A stretch of DNA of 64,000 nucleotides from Sporosarcina ureilytica (GTDB lineage Bacteria > Bacillota > Bacilli > Bacillales_A > Planococcaceae), in NCBI RefSeq assembly GCF_001753205.1, contig NZ_CP017560.1, forward strand, positions 2,914,001-2,978,000, read 5' to 3'. Position 1 is the first letter of the stretch. Each line of letters starts with the position of its first letter. Below the pieces are notes generated by a model. That model saw only the letters and a list, made by a program, of their open reading frames with translations, was not told the DNA's origin and searched no databases. Positions 1 to 7,406 of the stretch are shown one piece after another. A program made the position numbers and the translations under genes.

Positions 1-1
1 T

Positions 2-442
2 CGTGCTGAACAAGGAATTGTTCAAATCGTCAACTCATTTGATCCGATACTAGAAGATCATCAGCGTGAGATTTACAAAATACTTGGCACTTCGTTTAAC
101 CGTGAAAATTTAGATGTTGCTCGCGCAGCACTGAACAATATCCCAAGTCTTGCGATTAGCTCATCTGGTGCAGGGAACCTTGAAATCACAAACGTGAACG
201 CTCAAAAAGGAATTGCGTTAACGGCGTTAGCAAGAGCGCGGGACATCCCAATGGAACAAGTGATGGCCATTGGTGATAATTATAATGATTTATCAATGAT
301 GGAACGCGTTGGACGCTCTGTCGCGATGGGCAATGCACCAAAAACAATTCAAGCAGCATGTGACCATATTACTGAAACTAACAGCAATGATGGCGTTAGC
401 GTTGCGATTCAAAAGGTATTGCAAGCACAAATGTCACGTTGA
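2..442 (+). CDS. HAD-superfamily (Cof-type) sugar-phosphatase-like hydrolase, 3' end only
   Basis: The reading frame is open from base 2, so the gene starts upstream of the window; about 146 C-terminal residues are present. The segment AIGDNYNDLSMMERVG is HAD motif IV (the GDxxND magnesium-binding acidic cluster), and the following AMGNAPKTIQAACDHIT is the usual C-terminal signature of Cof-type HAD-IIB phosphatases (YwpJ/YkrA/YidA-like). These are cytosolic Mg-dependent phosphatases acting on sugar phosphates or flavin precursors; the substrate cannot be told. The catalytic DxD motif I lies outside the window. A GTG inside the frame at 194 is internal. A terminator follows 15 bp after the stop, so this is the last gene of its transcript. 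Confidence 0.9.
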   Translation, partial: RAEQGIVQIVNSFDPILEDHQREIYKILGTSFNRENLDVARAALNNIPSLAISSSGAGNLEITNVNAQKGIALTALARARDIPMEQVMAIGDNYNDLSMMERVGRSVAMGNAPKTIQAACDHITETNSNDGVSVAIQKVLQAQMSR

Positions 443-457
443 TTTTTCAAAATAAAT

Positions 458-496
458 ACCGTCCACTTCCTTTATGAGAATGGACGGTTTTATTTA
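458..496 (+). terminator. Rho-independent terminator of the HAD gene
   Basis: The arms ACCGTCCA (458-465) and TGGACGGT (481-488) form a perfect stem, followed by a T-rich tract (TTTTATTT). Confidence 0.85.
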
Positions 497-584
497 TGCC
501 TATACCTCTCAATAACACCTTGGGTAAAGTGATATCGAGATAATCATTGAACTTAATAATATATATAAAACAATTGAATAGAAG

Positions 585-593
585 TGCTATATT
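585..593 (+). promoter_or_regulatory. Candidate extended -10 promoter of the holin-like toxin
   Basis: TGCTATATT is an extended -10 element (TGn plus TATATT). The -35 region is poor. Initiation near 600 would give a leader of about 120 nt before the toxin. This is the only promoter-like element between the HAD terminator and the toxin. Confidence 0.4.
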
Positions 594-661
594 ATTTATA
601 GCTTCGGGGAACGTATGTGTGATAGAATAAAAGAGTAATAGAATAGGTTTTCAAGGGTGGT

Positions 662-717
662 CAGCATCCCGTTTTCAATCCTAGTCACGGTATATTCCAT
701 GACGGAAGGGGGTGCTG
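662..717 (+). promoter_or_regulatory. Leader structure predicted to sequester the toxin ribosome binding site
   Basis: CAGCATCCC at 662-670 can pair with GGGGTGCTG at 709-717 over nine pairs (one G-U). The second arm covers part of the AAGGGGG Shine-Dalgarno that precedes the GTG start at 721. A closed ribosome binding site in the primary transcript is common in Gram-positive type I toxins. Pairing is seen in the sequence; function is inferred. Confidence 0.5.
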
Positions 718-720
718 CAA

Positions 721-873
721 GTGACCGTATTCCAGACGCTTGTAATCATGATTAGCTTTTCTTCACTAGTCGTGTCAATCATTGCGTTGGCGTATTTTAA
801 AGGTACGCATCCTACAAGCGCCGCGTCCTGCGGCAACGGATGCATGACCGACATCCTGTCGGCCTCAAAATAA
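721..873 (+). CDS. Putative holin-like toxin of a type I toxin-antitoxin module
   Basis: A 50-residue protein starts with GTG after a strong AAGGGGG ribosome binding site (706-712). Residues 1-26 (VTVFQTLVIMISF followed by SSLVVSIIALAYF) are one hydrophobic segment with the TVFQTL start typical of the 'putative holin-like toxin' (Hol-Tox) family of Bacilli. These small membrane proteins are thought to depolarise or disturb the membrane. The remaining 24 residues form an unusually long tail containing two cysteines; family members are often about 30-35 residues. The DNA for the tail holds two tight hairpins (820-834 and 848-862), so this part may matter as RNA. An antisense promoter and terminator sit just downstream. 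Confidence 0.7.
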   Translation: MTVFQTLVIMISFSSLVVSIIALAYFKGTHPTSAASCGNGCMTDILSASK

Positions 874-1011
874 AATAATCCACCCTTGAGTTTCGCCGCT
901 CTGGTGGATTATTTCGCCAAGTGATGCTGCCCCCTTAAAGGGAACCTGCTATTACTATGGTCGTTCGATGCACAAACATCGGGCGACCTTTTTTTATTCT
1001 ATTCAATCTAC
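872..1011 (-). ncRNA. Predicted cis-antisense RNA antitoxin
   Basis: A leftward promoter (1018-1046) would start an RNA near 1011. It would run through the complement of the toxin terminator and end at a leftward terminator. That terminator is the stem AATAATCCACC / GGTGGATTATT (about 876-914 on the plus strand), followed by a T-rich TTATTTT on the minus strand near 872. The product of about 140 nt is complementary to the toxin mRNA 3' untranslated region and stop codon. This is the convergent, 3'-overlapping layout known from txpA/ratA-type systems. Both ends are predictions from the DNA. Confidence 0.55.
959..994 (+). terminator. Terminator of the toxin mRNA
   Basis: GGTCGTTCGATG (959-970) pairs with CATCGGGCGACC (976-987) over 12 positions, two of them G-U, followed by seven T. 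The G-U pairs mean the minus strand folds less well, so the element favours plus-strand termination and lets the antisense RNA through. Confidence 0.8.
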
Positions 1012-1017
1012 ATCTTT

Positions 1018-1046
1018 ATTATACTTTTGAGTGGATTCTTTGACAA
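1018..1046 (-). promoter_or_regulatory. Strong sigma-A promoter of the antisense RNA
   Basis: On the minus strand TTGTCA (1041-1046) and a perfect TATAAT (1018-1023) are separated by exactly 17 bp. No coding region follows in that direction before the toxin 3' end, so its only plausible product is the antisense RNA. Confidence 0.7.
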
Positions 1047-1101
1047 CTATTTTATCTTAATTTCAATTTTCACTGGATCTTTACGATGAAAACTTTATCG
1101 T

Positions 1102-2025
1102 CTAAAACAACAACCTAGCCATAAAAATCACAACCGATACCGTCACCGCACTGATTAACGTTGAAAACAAAACGATTTGCGCAGCTAAATCCGGATGATT
1201 ATCGTATTCCTGCGCGATTACAGCACTATTCACCGAAGTTGGCATGGCCGATCCGATTAACAATGCTTGTGCAACGATGCCTTCTACTTGAAATATGTAT
1301 ATAATCGCTAATGCAATGAGTGGGCCAATCGCTAGTCTAATTGTCAAACTATAATACAATGTGGAAAGTGCAGAAGTGAATTTAATTTGAGCGACCTGTG
1401 CCCCTAATGTAAAGAGCGCTAGCGCAATCATCGCATCTGCAACATAGTTTGCCGGTACCCATATAAATGACGGGATCGCAACGTCGAAGTAATTTAGCGA
1501 TACCCCTGCCAACATCGCATACAGTACAGGCATTTTAAAATAACCAAGTGCCGCTTGTAATTTTCCAACCCGCACGGACTGCAAAGAAAAAATCCCATAG
1601 GAAAATAAAAAGATATTTTGCAATGTAAGCATAATCACTTGAATCGACATCGCAAATGGGTCACTTCTAAACACTAAATCATTGACCGGTACCCCATAGT
1701 TTCCAGAGTTAAAAAACATGACGCTATTCGAAAAGGTCGTTTTTTCACCTTTCTCCAATCGAATCATCTTGCCAATAAAGTGCGAAATAATATATAAAAT
1801 CACGACATAGAGAATGAAAAACAAGAATACCTGTCCAAATAAATTCATAGATATCTTTGTACTATATAATTTCACAAAAATAAATGCGGGTACAAGAAAA
1901 TAAATATTTAATCGAGCTAATGTTTGTACATTTAACTGAAACTTCATTTGCATCCAATAACCGATAAACATAATGACAAATATCGGTAATAGAATATCTT
2001 TTAAAATAATCCCCAGTTCTAGCAA
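1102..2025 (-). CDS. AEC-family permease (auxin efflux carrier / malate permease type)
   Basis: This 307-residue protein has about ten hydrophobic helices. The NSGNYGVPV segment near residue 106 and the AMPTSVNSAVIAQEYDNHPDLAAQIVLFST segment near residues 262-290 are hallmarks of the AEC family, which moves carboxylates or other organic anions across the cytoplasmic membrane. The start is TTG behind an AGGGGATGG-like site; no better ATG lies nearby. It follows larC2 by 41 bp and probably closes the larB-larC2 transcript. Its position suggests an organic acid or sugar acid substrate of the nickel-pincer pathway, or overflow export, but nothing in the sequence fixes the substrate or direction. 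Confidence 0.85.
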   Translation of the reverse strand: MLELGIILKDILLPIFVIMFIGYWMQMKFQLNVQTLARLNIYFLVPAFIFVKLYSTKISMNLFGQVFLFFILYVVILYIISHFIGKMIRLEKGEKTTFSNSVMFFNSGNYGVPVNDLVFRSDPFAMSIQVIMLTLQNIFLFSYGIFSLQSVRVGKLQAALGYFKMPVLYAMLAGVSLNYFDVAIPSFIWVPANYVADAMIALALFTLGAQVAQIKFTSALSTLYYSLTIRLAIGPLIALAIIYIFQVEGIVAQALLIGSAMPTSVNSAVIAQEYDNHPDLAAQIVLFSTLISAVTVSVVIFMARLLF

Positions 2026-2066
2026 GTTCCCCCATCCCCTAGTCTCGAGTATTTATGATTTCCCTA

Positions 2067-2537
2067 TCACTCCGATAACTTTTTCCATACTTCATCATAA
2101 ACTTGTTTAAGTGGAACATGATTGACTTCAGCGATTTCTTTACATTCCTCATATTCAGGAGAGCTTTTAATCACTTGCCCATCCAATATTCCTTCTTTTA
2201 CAGTAACCTCTCCCCATTTGGTCGAAACTTTTCGGAAACTCCTTTCCATTCGATGAACCGTTAGAGGATAATACCGAACCCCCAATGTAGTCGTTTCACG
2301 GAAGAGGATGTCCTTCATTTTATTTAATTTGGATTCAGAACAAAGAAGTTGTAACAATATCGCCGGCCGATTTTTTTTCATATAAATCGGCGTATAATAA
2401 ACATCATTTGCCCCGGCCTCGATTAATAAATCCAACACATACCCTAAAATTTCACCGGAAATATCATCTAAATTGACTTCAACCTTGAACATAGCATCAT
2501 CAGTATGCGCATGATTTGGCGGATGAATGACTGACAT
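2067..2537 (-). CDS. larC2: LarC C-terminal half (LarC2), nickel-pincer cofactor insertase subunit
   Basis: These 156 residues match only the C-terminal (formerly DUF111) half of LarC. The block FKVEVNLDDISGEILGYVLD is followed by an EAGANDVYYTPIYMKKNRP motif near residues 41-59, both in the part that binds CTP and metal. LarC loads nickel into the pyridinium dithiocarboxylate mononucleotide made by LarB and LarE. In Lactiplantibacillus plantarum larC1 and larC2 are adjacent and joined by a frameshift; elsewhere LarC is one protein of about 400 residues. Here no N-terminal half lies upstream: the gene starts with an ATG overlapping the larB stop (TAATG). The matching N-terminal half is at 46714-47463. 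Confidence 0.9.
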   Translation of the reverse strand: MSVIHPPNHAHTDDAMFKVEVNLDDISGEILGYVLDLLIEAGANDVYYTPIYMKKNRPAILLQLLCSESKLNKMKDILFRETTTLGVRYYPLTVHRMERSFRKVSTKWGEVTVKEGILDGQVIKSSPEYEECKEIAEVNHVPLKQVYDEVWKKLSE

Positions 2538-3292
2538 TATGACTGCCCCTCTTCTGTTGGTTGTGCCAATCGATGGATTAACGCAGCATTGTACGCCGCC
2601 CCGTAGCCATTGTCGATGTTTACAACGCTAATGCCTGATGCACAGGAATTAAGCATCGTGAGTAATGCTGATAAACCATTGAAATTTGCACCGTAGCCAA
2701 CACTCGTCGGGACAGCAATCACTGGATGTGAAACAAGACCACCGACGACGCTCGGCAGCGCACCCTCCATTCCAGCTACCGTAATCGAAACCGTTGCCTG
2801 TTGAATTTCTTCTATATTATCGAGTAATCGATGAATGCCAGCGACCCCAACATCATAAAATCGACGCACTTCACAACCAAATGCTTCAGCAGTAACGGCC
2901 GCCTCTTCAGCAACCCTTAAATCTGAAGTACCCGCACATAAGACGGCAATAAAGCCTTTTGCAAAACGGCTTTTTTGTTCATGACGTGAATATAAAATTT
3001 CAGCAATCTCATTGTAAATTAATTCTGTGTGGATTTTTCTAACTTCTTCTGCTTTTTCCTTTGAAATTCTTGTGACTAATATGTCATCCCCACGCGTCTG
3101 AATCGCGGTAATAATTGTGGTAATTTGCTCAGCCGTTTTACCTTCACCGTAGATTGTTTCTGGAAAGCCTTGACGTTTTTTACGATGATGGTCGACTTTC
3201 GCAAACCCTAAATTTTCATATGTTGCAAGCTTTCCTTTCGCTTCTTCTATACTTAATGTTCCTAATTGAACTTGCTTTAATATTTCTTCCAT
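2537..3292 (-). CDS. larB: LarB, nicotinate dinucleotide carboxylase/hydrolase of nickel-pincer cofactor synthesis
   Basis: LarB carboxylates the pyridinium ring of nicotinic acid adenine dinucleotide and hydrolyses it, the first step of nickel-pincer synthesis. The 251-residue protein has the family's helical N-terminus (residues 1-30) and a C-terminal AIR-carboxylase-like (PurE-like) domain from about residue 115. The latter contains TVAGMEGALPSVVGGL and VIAVPTSVGYGANFNGLSAL. Cys217 in MLNSCASG corresponds in position to the active-site cysteine of LarB. The stop overlaps the larC2 start by one base, indicating translational coupling. A hairpin terminator (3327-3383) stands directly in front, so expression needs either a promoter in the short 3293-3326 gap or read-through from the kinase. 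Confidence 0.93.
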   Translation of the reverse strand: MEEILKQVQLGTLSIEEAKGKLATYENLGFAKVDHHRKKRQGFPETIYGEGKTAEQITTIITAIQTRGDDILVTRISKEKAEEVRKIHTELIYNEIAEILYSRHEQKSRFAKGFIAVLCAGTSDLRVAEEAAVTAEAFGCEVRRFYDVGVAGIHRLLDNIEEIQQATVSITVAGMEGALPSVVGGLVSHPVIAVPTSVGYGANFNGLSALLTMLNSCASGISVVNIDNGYGAAYNAALIHRLAQPTEEGQS

Positions 3293-3326
3293 TTACCTCA
3301 CGCACCTTATTTCAATCTGATGATAA

Positions 3327-3383
3327 AAAACGGGATCGCTGATTTATTTTATTGATGAATAATATCAGTATCCCGTTTTTTCC
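3327..3383. terminator. Bidirectional terminator between gluconokinase and larB
   Basis: AAAAACGGGAT (about 3328-3338) and ATCCCGTTTTTT (3371-3382) form an A/T-flanked stem usable on both strands, with a further ACTGAT/ATCAGT-like pairing inside the loop. It lies after the kinase stop and only about 35 bp before larB. Confidence 0.8.
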
Positions 3384-3459
3384 TACGAAATTAGTTTCTT
3401 ATCGTCTTTTTTATAAAACAGTTATACAATCATCATAACAAATAAGGGACCGAGAAGAA

Positions 3460-4932
3460 TCAAAAATACTTCTTTAAATCATTCGCAATGTGCATATACT
3501 TATCGAAATTCTTTTTGTAAAATGCATGATTGTCCATATTAGGCTGAATGACCGCTTCAATCGGAATGTTTTGTTTAATCTCCTCTAAAGATGCTACTTT
3601 TCCTGTCGCGTATAATGCTGTCCAGGCGGCACCCCAAGCAGCACTATGATGACTTTCTGATAAATACACTTCTTTTCCAAAGACATCCGCCAGCATTTGT
3701 ACCCATAAAGGTGATCTTGCAAGCCCGCCATTCACATAGATTTTCTTCGTTTCCCCCGCCTGTTTTTCTAGTGCTAGTCCGATGTGGAATAAATTATAGG
3801 TAATGCCTTCTAACACAGCACGAACTAAATGCTCTTTTTTATGCGTAATGGAAAGTCCGAAGAAATTCCCTTTTGCTTCTTGACGCCATACGGGTGCTCT
3901 TTCTCCATTTATATACGGTAGGAATAATACCCCTTCTGCCCCCGGCGCAACTTTTTCTGCTTCTGCAGTTAATTGCTCAAAACTGCCTTCATACTCAATC
4001 AGTTCTTTTAACCATTGGAGTGCGATACCGCCGTTATTTGTTGGCCCACCAATAATCGATAATTCATCTGTAAATGCATAGCAAAAAACTTCTTGTTCTT
4101 CACTTACTTTAAAGCCTTTCATCATTTGTCGAATTGCACCGCTCGTTCCTGCTGAAATCGCTACTTCACCGGGTGAAATAGCGCCACTTCCTAAGTTTGC
4201 TAACTGCCCATCAGCCGCGCCAATGACAAATGGAAGATCTGCTGAAATGCCCATTTCCTTTGCAATTGCTTCATCTAATCCAGTTAATATTTCTGTTGGT
4301 GCTACAATTTTGGAAAGTTGTTCGGAATTTACGCCACTCAATGCTAACGCTTGTTTGTCCCAATCGAATTCCTTCACATTGAACATGCCTGTTGCTGATG
4401 CCATAGAATAATCAATGACACGAACGCCAAACCATTTTTGGATGACATATTCTTTTGCTGACATAAAGTAAGTTGCTTGTTGATAAGGTTCGAATTTCGT
4501 CTCCTTCATCCAGAGCAATTTACTAAACGGGGACATCGGATGGTTCGGTAATCCAGTATTTGCGTAAACTTCATCGCCGACTGTTTCACGCAGTGCACGC
4601 GCTTGTTCACTGCTTCGGCCATCCGCCCAAATCATTACTGGGGATAATGGCTCGAATTGTTCATTCACGCAAATAAGTGAATGCATCGCAGCACATAGGC
4701 CAACAGATGTTATATCGTCCGTGGAAATATCACCTTTTCCTAGGACATCCTTAATGGCGCCTCTAGAGGCTGCTTCAATTTCTACCGGGTCCTGTTCCAC
4801 CCAATCTGGTTGCGGATAATGAGAAGTAATCATTCTTTCAGCTTCCGCGACAAGTTTTCCATTCATTTCAAAAACCACTGCTTTTGCACTCGTCGTACCG
4901 ATATCCAGTGCAAGTACAAGTTCTTTCGACAT
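3460..4932 (-). CDS. gntK: FGGY-family carbohydrate kinase, probable gluconokinase
   Basis: The 490-residue protein starts with LALDIGTTSAKAVVFE (phosphate-1 motif) and has the FGGY C-terminal signature with GGLARSPLWVQMLADVFGKEVYL near residues 400-422. GntK phosphorylates D-gluconate to 6-phosphogluconate in the cytosol. The gluconokinase assignment over xylulokinase rests on overall resemblance: the MSPFSKLLWMKE segment near residue 130 and length close to Bacillus GntK. Neighbours support it, since a mannonate-type SDR and a LarA homologue sit upstream and gnd lies in the uxaC operon at 48827. Hairpins at 4970-5000 and 3327-3383 isolate it from both neighbours, so it may have its own promoter or be attenuated. 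An alternative sugar or aldonate substrate cannot be excluded. Confidence 0.8.
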   Translation of the reverse strand: MSKELVLALDIGTTSAKAVVFEMNGKLVAEAERMITSHYPQPDWVEQDPVEIEAASRGAIKDVLGKGDISTDDITSVGLCAAMHSLICVNEQFEPLSPVMIWADGRSSEQARALRETVGDEVYANTGLPNHPMSPFSKLLWMKETKFEPYQQATYFMSAKEYVIQKWFGVRVIDYSMASATGMFNVKEFDWDKQALALSGVNSEQLSKIVAPTEILTGLDEAIAKEMGISADLPFVIGAADGQLANLGSGAISPGEVAISAGTSGAIRQMMKGFKVSEEQEVFCYAFTDELSIIGGPTNNGGIALQWLKELIEYEGSFEQLTAEAEKVAPGAEGVLFLPYINGERAPVWRQEAKGNFFGLSITHKKEHLVRAVLEGITYNLFHIGLALEKQAGETKKIYVNGGLARSPLWVQMLADVFGKEVYLSESHHSAAWGAAWTALYATGKVASLEEIKQNIPIEAVIQPNMDNHAFYKKNFDKYMHIANDLKKYF

Positions 4933-4969
4933 TACTTTTCACCTTACTCTCTTTATTTTGAAAAGAAAA

Positions 4970-5000
4970 AGCTTTGGAATGTTCTCCAAAGCTTTTGATT
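4970..5000. terminator. Hairpin between SDR oxidoreductase and gluconokinase
   Basis: AAAAGCTTTGGA and TCCAAAGCTTTT form a 12-bp perfect inverted repeat with a 6-nt loop, A/T-flanked on both sides. It is likely to terminate or partly attenuate the larA-SDR transcript before the kinase. Confidence 0.75.
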
Positions 5001-5022
5001 AACGTTCCTGCGTCAAATTCAT

Positions 5023-5793
5023 TTAGATTGTCATTGCACCGAAACCGCCGTCAACACGGATAAGTGTTCCAGTTACGAAGCCAGATGCTTGGTCTGAAGC
5101 AAGCCATACTGCTGTACCAGCAAGTTCTTCTGGTTTACCAAAACGATCCATTGGCGTATGTCCCATAATAGAAGCAATACGTTCTTCACTTAAAATTTTA
5201 CGGTTTTGTTCCGCCGGGAAGAATCCTGGAATAATTGCGTTTACACGGATGCCGTGCGGTGCAAATTCACGTGCTAAAAACTGTGTCATATTGTTTACGC
5301 CAGCTTTAGATACCGAGTATGTAAAGACTCTTGATAATGGCGTTGTAGATGATACGGATGAAATATTAATGATGCTACCTTTTCTTTCTTGTTCAATCAT
5401 TCTTTCCGCAAATACTTGCGTCGTTAGCATGATACCTTTTAAGTTTACATCTAAAATATGGTCCCACTCTTCTTCTTCGATTTCGAAAAATGGTGTTGGA
5501 CTATTTGTTCCCGGCGCGTTTAATAAAATATCCCAGCCGCCTGACCAAGCTTCAATTTCTTTTGCAACGTTCTGTAAAGATTCTTTTGAAATAACATCCG
5601 CTTGGAATGCCTTCGCTTTACCGCCTTTTGCAATTATATCTTGTACAACTTCTTCTGCTGTTTCTAAATTTCGGCCAACGACTGCTACTTGTGCACCTTG
5701 GTCTGCCAATCCTTTAACCATTGCTGAACCTAAAACACTATTTCCGCCAATTGCCACAGCTGTTTTTCCTGTTAAATCAAATAAGTTACTCAT
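5023..5793 (-). CDS. SDR oxidoreductase, probable D-mannonate oxidoreductase (fructuronate reductase, YjmF/UxuB type)
   Basis: A 256-residue classical short-chain dehydrogenase. It has the cofactor motif GGNSVLGSAMVKGLA (residues 16-31), an NAPGTNS segment near residue 93, the catalytic Ser in NISSVSS and the YSVSK Tyr/Lys pair near residue 160. In Bacillus subtilis the D-mannonate oxidoreductase of hexuronate catabolism is an SDR of this type, unlike the E. coli enzyme, and interconverts D-fructuronate and D-mannonate with NAD(H). It lies 21 bp downstream of the larA homologue and is probably co-transcribed with it. With UxaC and UxaE present, fructuronate is the expected substrate. Gluconate 5-dehydrogenase is the main alternative within this family. 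Confidence 0.75.
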   Translation of the reverse strand: MSNLFDLTGKTAVAIGGNSVLGSAMVKGLADQGAQVAVVGRNLETAEEVVQDIIAKGGKAKAFQADVISKESLQNVAKEIEAWSGGWDILLNAPGTNSPTPFFEIEEEEWDHILDVNLKGIMLTTQVFAERMIEQERKGSIINISSVSSTTPLSRVFTYSVSKAGVNNMTQFLAREFAPHGIRVNAIIPGFFPAEQNRKILSEERIASIMGHTPMDRFGKPEELAGTAVWLASDQASGFVTGTLIRVDGGFGAMTI

Positions 5794-5814
5794 CGCTAAA
5801 TCCCCCTAAAATGT

Positions 5815-7083
5815 TTAAGCTAAATTTTCGTCATCATCAAATGACAACTCATATAAATCCGTGATTGATTCCATATATGGATGGTTCTTCACGTCTTCAA
5901 GATACGCTTCAGAAACTTCAATTTCACCAATTTCCAGCGTATTTTTAATACGCACCATTCTAACTTGTGTAAAATCTAAAATATTACATGTTTTTATCGC
6001 TGCTTTAATTGCCAGTTTATCGTTCGCTAATGTTGTCGCAGCTTTTGTAGGCGCCACAACTGTAGAAGTTAAGCCATTTGCATACGTTGCATCCCAATCT
6101 GTTTTATCAACAAGACGTCGTGTCGTAAAGTCAGCAGTTCCAACACCGTTCGCATTTCCTTCTGTTTCTGGTGTCAAATCTAGCACGACCATTTTATTGA
6201 CTTCCGGCCCGCCGTGCGCGTAAGGCGTTGGATAGCGTCCAGTAATATTCGGATCCATTCCGTCACCGCTAATATTTTTACCGATTTCATCAATCACAAG
6301 CACATCGATTTTATCGAAATTAATTTTAGGCAATAATTTCTTCGCCATCTTTTGAAGCTCTGTTTCACGCGTTTCAATTTCATCTGGTAATAAAACCTCA
6401 ACATGCGCAACTTTATCAAAAGCATTTTCGACTGTCGCAACGCCAAATAATACTGGCATTTTCTCTAGAATCATCGAAGCCATTAAAATGATATGTTTGC
6501 CCATATGTTCGAAACCAAGCTGGTGGCACGTTTCTGCCCCTCTTTGTTTTCCTAAACCGATGGCAATCATTTTCATAATACCGCTTTCAACTGTTCCTCT
6601 AAATGCTGTGTGCGGTTTCACGCGGTTAATCACAACAATTCCATCCGCTTGTGAAGCGAGCTTATCCACGTAAACAGGTAATCCATTTTCCAACTTTCCA
6701 ATTTCCACAACTTCCATAGATGAACGGATTTCAGCGCCGACCGTTTCTTCCGTCACGCCTAAATGTGCAAGGACCGCGGTTTGTCCTTCTGCTGTTGCAC
6801 CACCGTGGCTTCCCATACTCGGAACAATAAAAGGCTTTGCTCCAAGCTCTTTTAAAAATGTAATCGTTCTTCTCGTCACTTCAACAATTTGATCGACGCC
6901 TCTACTGCCAACAGCTACTGCAATTTCCATGCCTGGTTTGACTGTTTTTCGAATTTCTTCTTTTTGTAATGCTTCATTCAATGCGCCATCTACATCATCT
7001 AATTTTGTATCATCAAATGATTGACGTACTTTCATCATTTTAGGTACTGGTATATCTTTTAGTAGTTCTTCAATAATTCCCAT
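5815..7083 (-). CDS. LarA-superfamily nickel-pincer racemase/epimerase, candidate D-mannonate/D-gluconate 2-epimerase
   Basis: This 422-residue protein carries the LarA (DUF2088) N-terminal domain. The residues needed for a nickel-pincer enzyme are present. His93 (GSHGGATAEGQ) and His158 (RVKPHTAFRG) match the two catalytic histidines, 65 apart against 66 in L. plantarum LarA. Lys171 (ESGIMKM) and His187 (ETCHQLG) are 16 apart, as are the cofactor-linked lysine and nickel-ligand histidine of LarA. The superfamily racemises 2-hydroxyacids and is known to include a gluconate 2-epimerase. With a mannonate-type SDR directly downstream and a gluconokinase next, D-mannonate/D-gluconate is the best substrate guess. 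Lactate or another 2-hydroxyacid remains possible. The gene has its own promoter and an operator-like site (7227-7289). Confidence 0.85.
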   Translation of the reverse strand: MGIIEELLKDIPVPKMMKVRQSFDDTKLDDVDGALNEALQKEEIRKTVKPGMEIAVAVGSRGVDQIVEVTRRTITFLKELGAKPFIVPSMGSHGGATAEGQTAVLAHLGVTEETVGAEIRSSMEVVEIGKLENGLPVYVDKLASQADGIVVINRVKPHTAFRGTVESGIMKMIAIGLGKQRGAETCHQLGFEHMGKHIILMASMILEKMPVLFGVATVENAFDKVAHVEVLLPDEIETRETELQKMAKKLLPKINFDKIDVLVIDEIGKNISGDGMDPNITGRYPTPYAHGGPEVNKMVVLDLTPETEGNANGVGTADFTTRRLVDKTDWDATYANGLTSTVVAPTKAATTLANDKLAIKAAIKTCNILDFTQVRMVRIKNTLEIGEIEVSEAYLEDVKNHPYMESITDLYELSFDDDENLA

Positions 7084-7226
7084 TCAAAACTCACTCCTAT
7101 TCGAGATAAAAGAACTTATTTAACAATGCATAACAATGCTCCAACTCACATTTTTCCTACGCGAATGTAAGCCCTTTCAAACTTGACAGTTATAATATAA
7201 TACGTTTTCTTAAGTAGCAAGTTTTT

Positions 7227-7249
7227 AATTTGTTTATCAACCCAACAAA
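7227..7249 (-). promoter_or_regulatory. Operator-like site (ROK/XylR type) in front of the larA homologue
   Basis: On the minus strand this 23-mer ends in GATAAACAAATT and begins TTTGTTGGG. By eye it agrees at about 18 of 23 positions with the sites at 51698-51720 and 18565-18587. It lies just downstream of the -10 element, near the expected transcription start (about 7254), where a repressor would block. Confidence 0.55.
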
Positions 7250-7260
7250 CAATTGATTAT

Positions 7261-7289
7261 AGAATATCATTTATCTGATTTTCCGTCAA
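7261..7289 (-). promoter_or_regulatory. Sigma-A promoter of the larA-SDR transcript
   Basis: On the minus strand TTGACG (7284-7289), a 17-bp spacer and TATTCT (7261-7266) give a plausible promoter, about 180 bp upstream of the larA homologue. The rest of the 323-bp gap to larE holds the larE terminator; nothing else was seen. Confidence 0.6.
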
Positions 7290-7363
7290 TAGTCTACGAT
7301 TATATGAATATCGAAATTTTTTTCTTTTAAATGAATGAACTTTTCCGCTTAAAAAACACTACA

Positions 7364-7399
7364 AATATACCCGCTTACTTATGCGTAAGCGGGTATATT
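7364..7399 (-). terminator. Terminator of larE
   Basis: AATATACCCGCTTAC (7364-7378) and GTAAGCGGGTATATT (7385-7399) form a perfect 15-bp stem just after the larE stop. On the minus strand a run of six T follows a few bases later. It separates larE from the larA homologue. Confidence 0.85.
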
Positions 7400-7406
7400 C
7401 CTATTA

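Noticed and set aside
3460..4932. Annotation as xylulokinase
   Set aside because: FGGY kinases are easily confused, but the sequence resembles gluconokinase more and no xylose genes are nearby, whereas aldonate and gnd genes are.
5249..5809. Open frame of 186 codons on the plus strand
   Set aside because: It lies opposite the SDR gene, has no ribosome binding site of note and a composition typical of an antisense shadow.
7084..7406. Nickel-cobalt riboswitch in the larA leader
   Set aside because: The region has a promoter, an operator-like site and a larE terminator but no GC-rich multi-helix fold of that riboswitch class.
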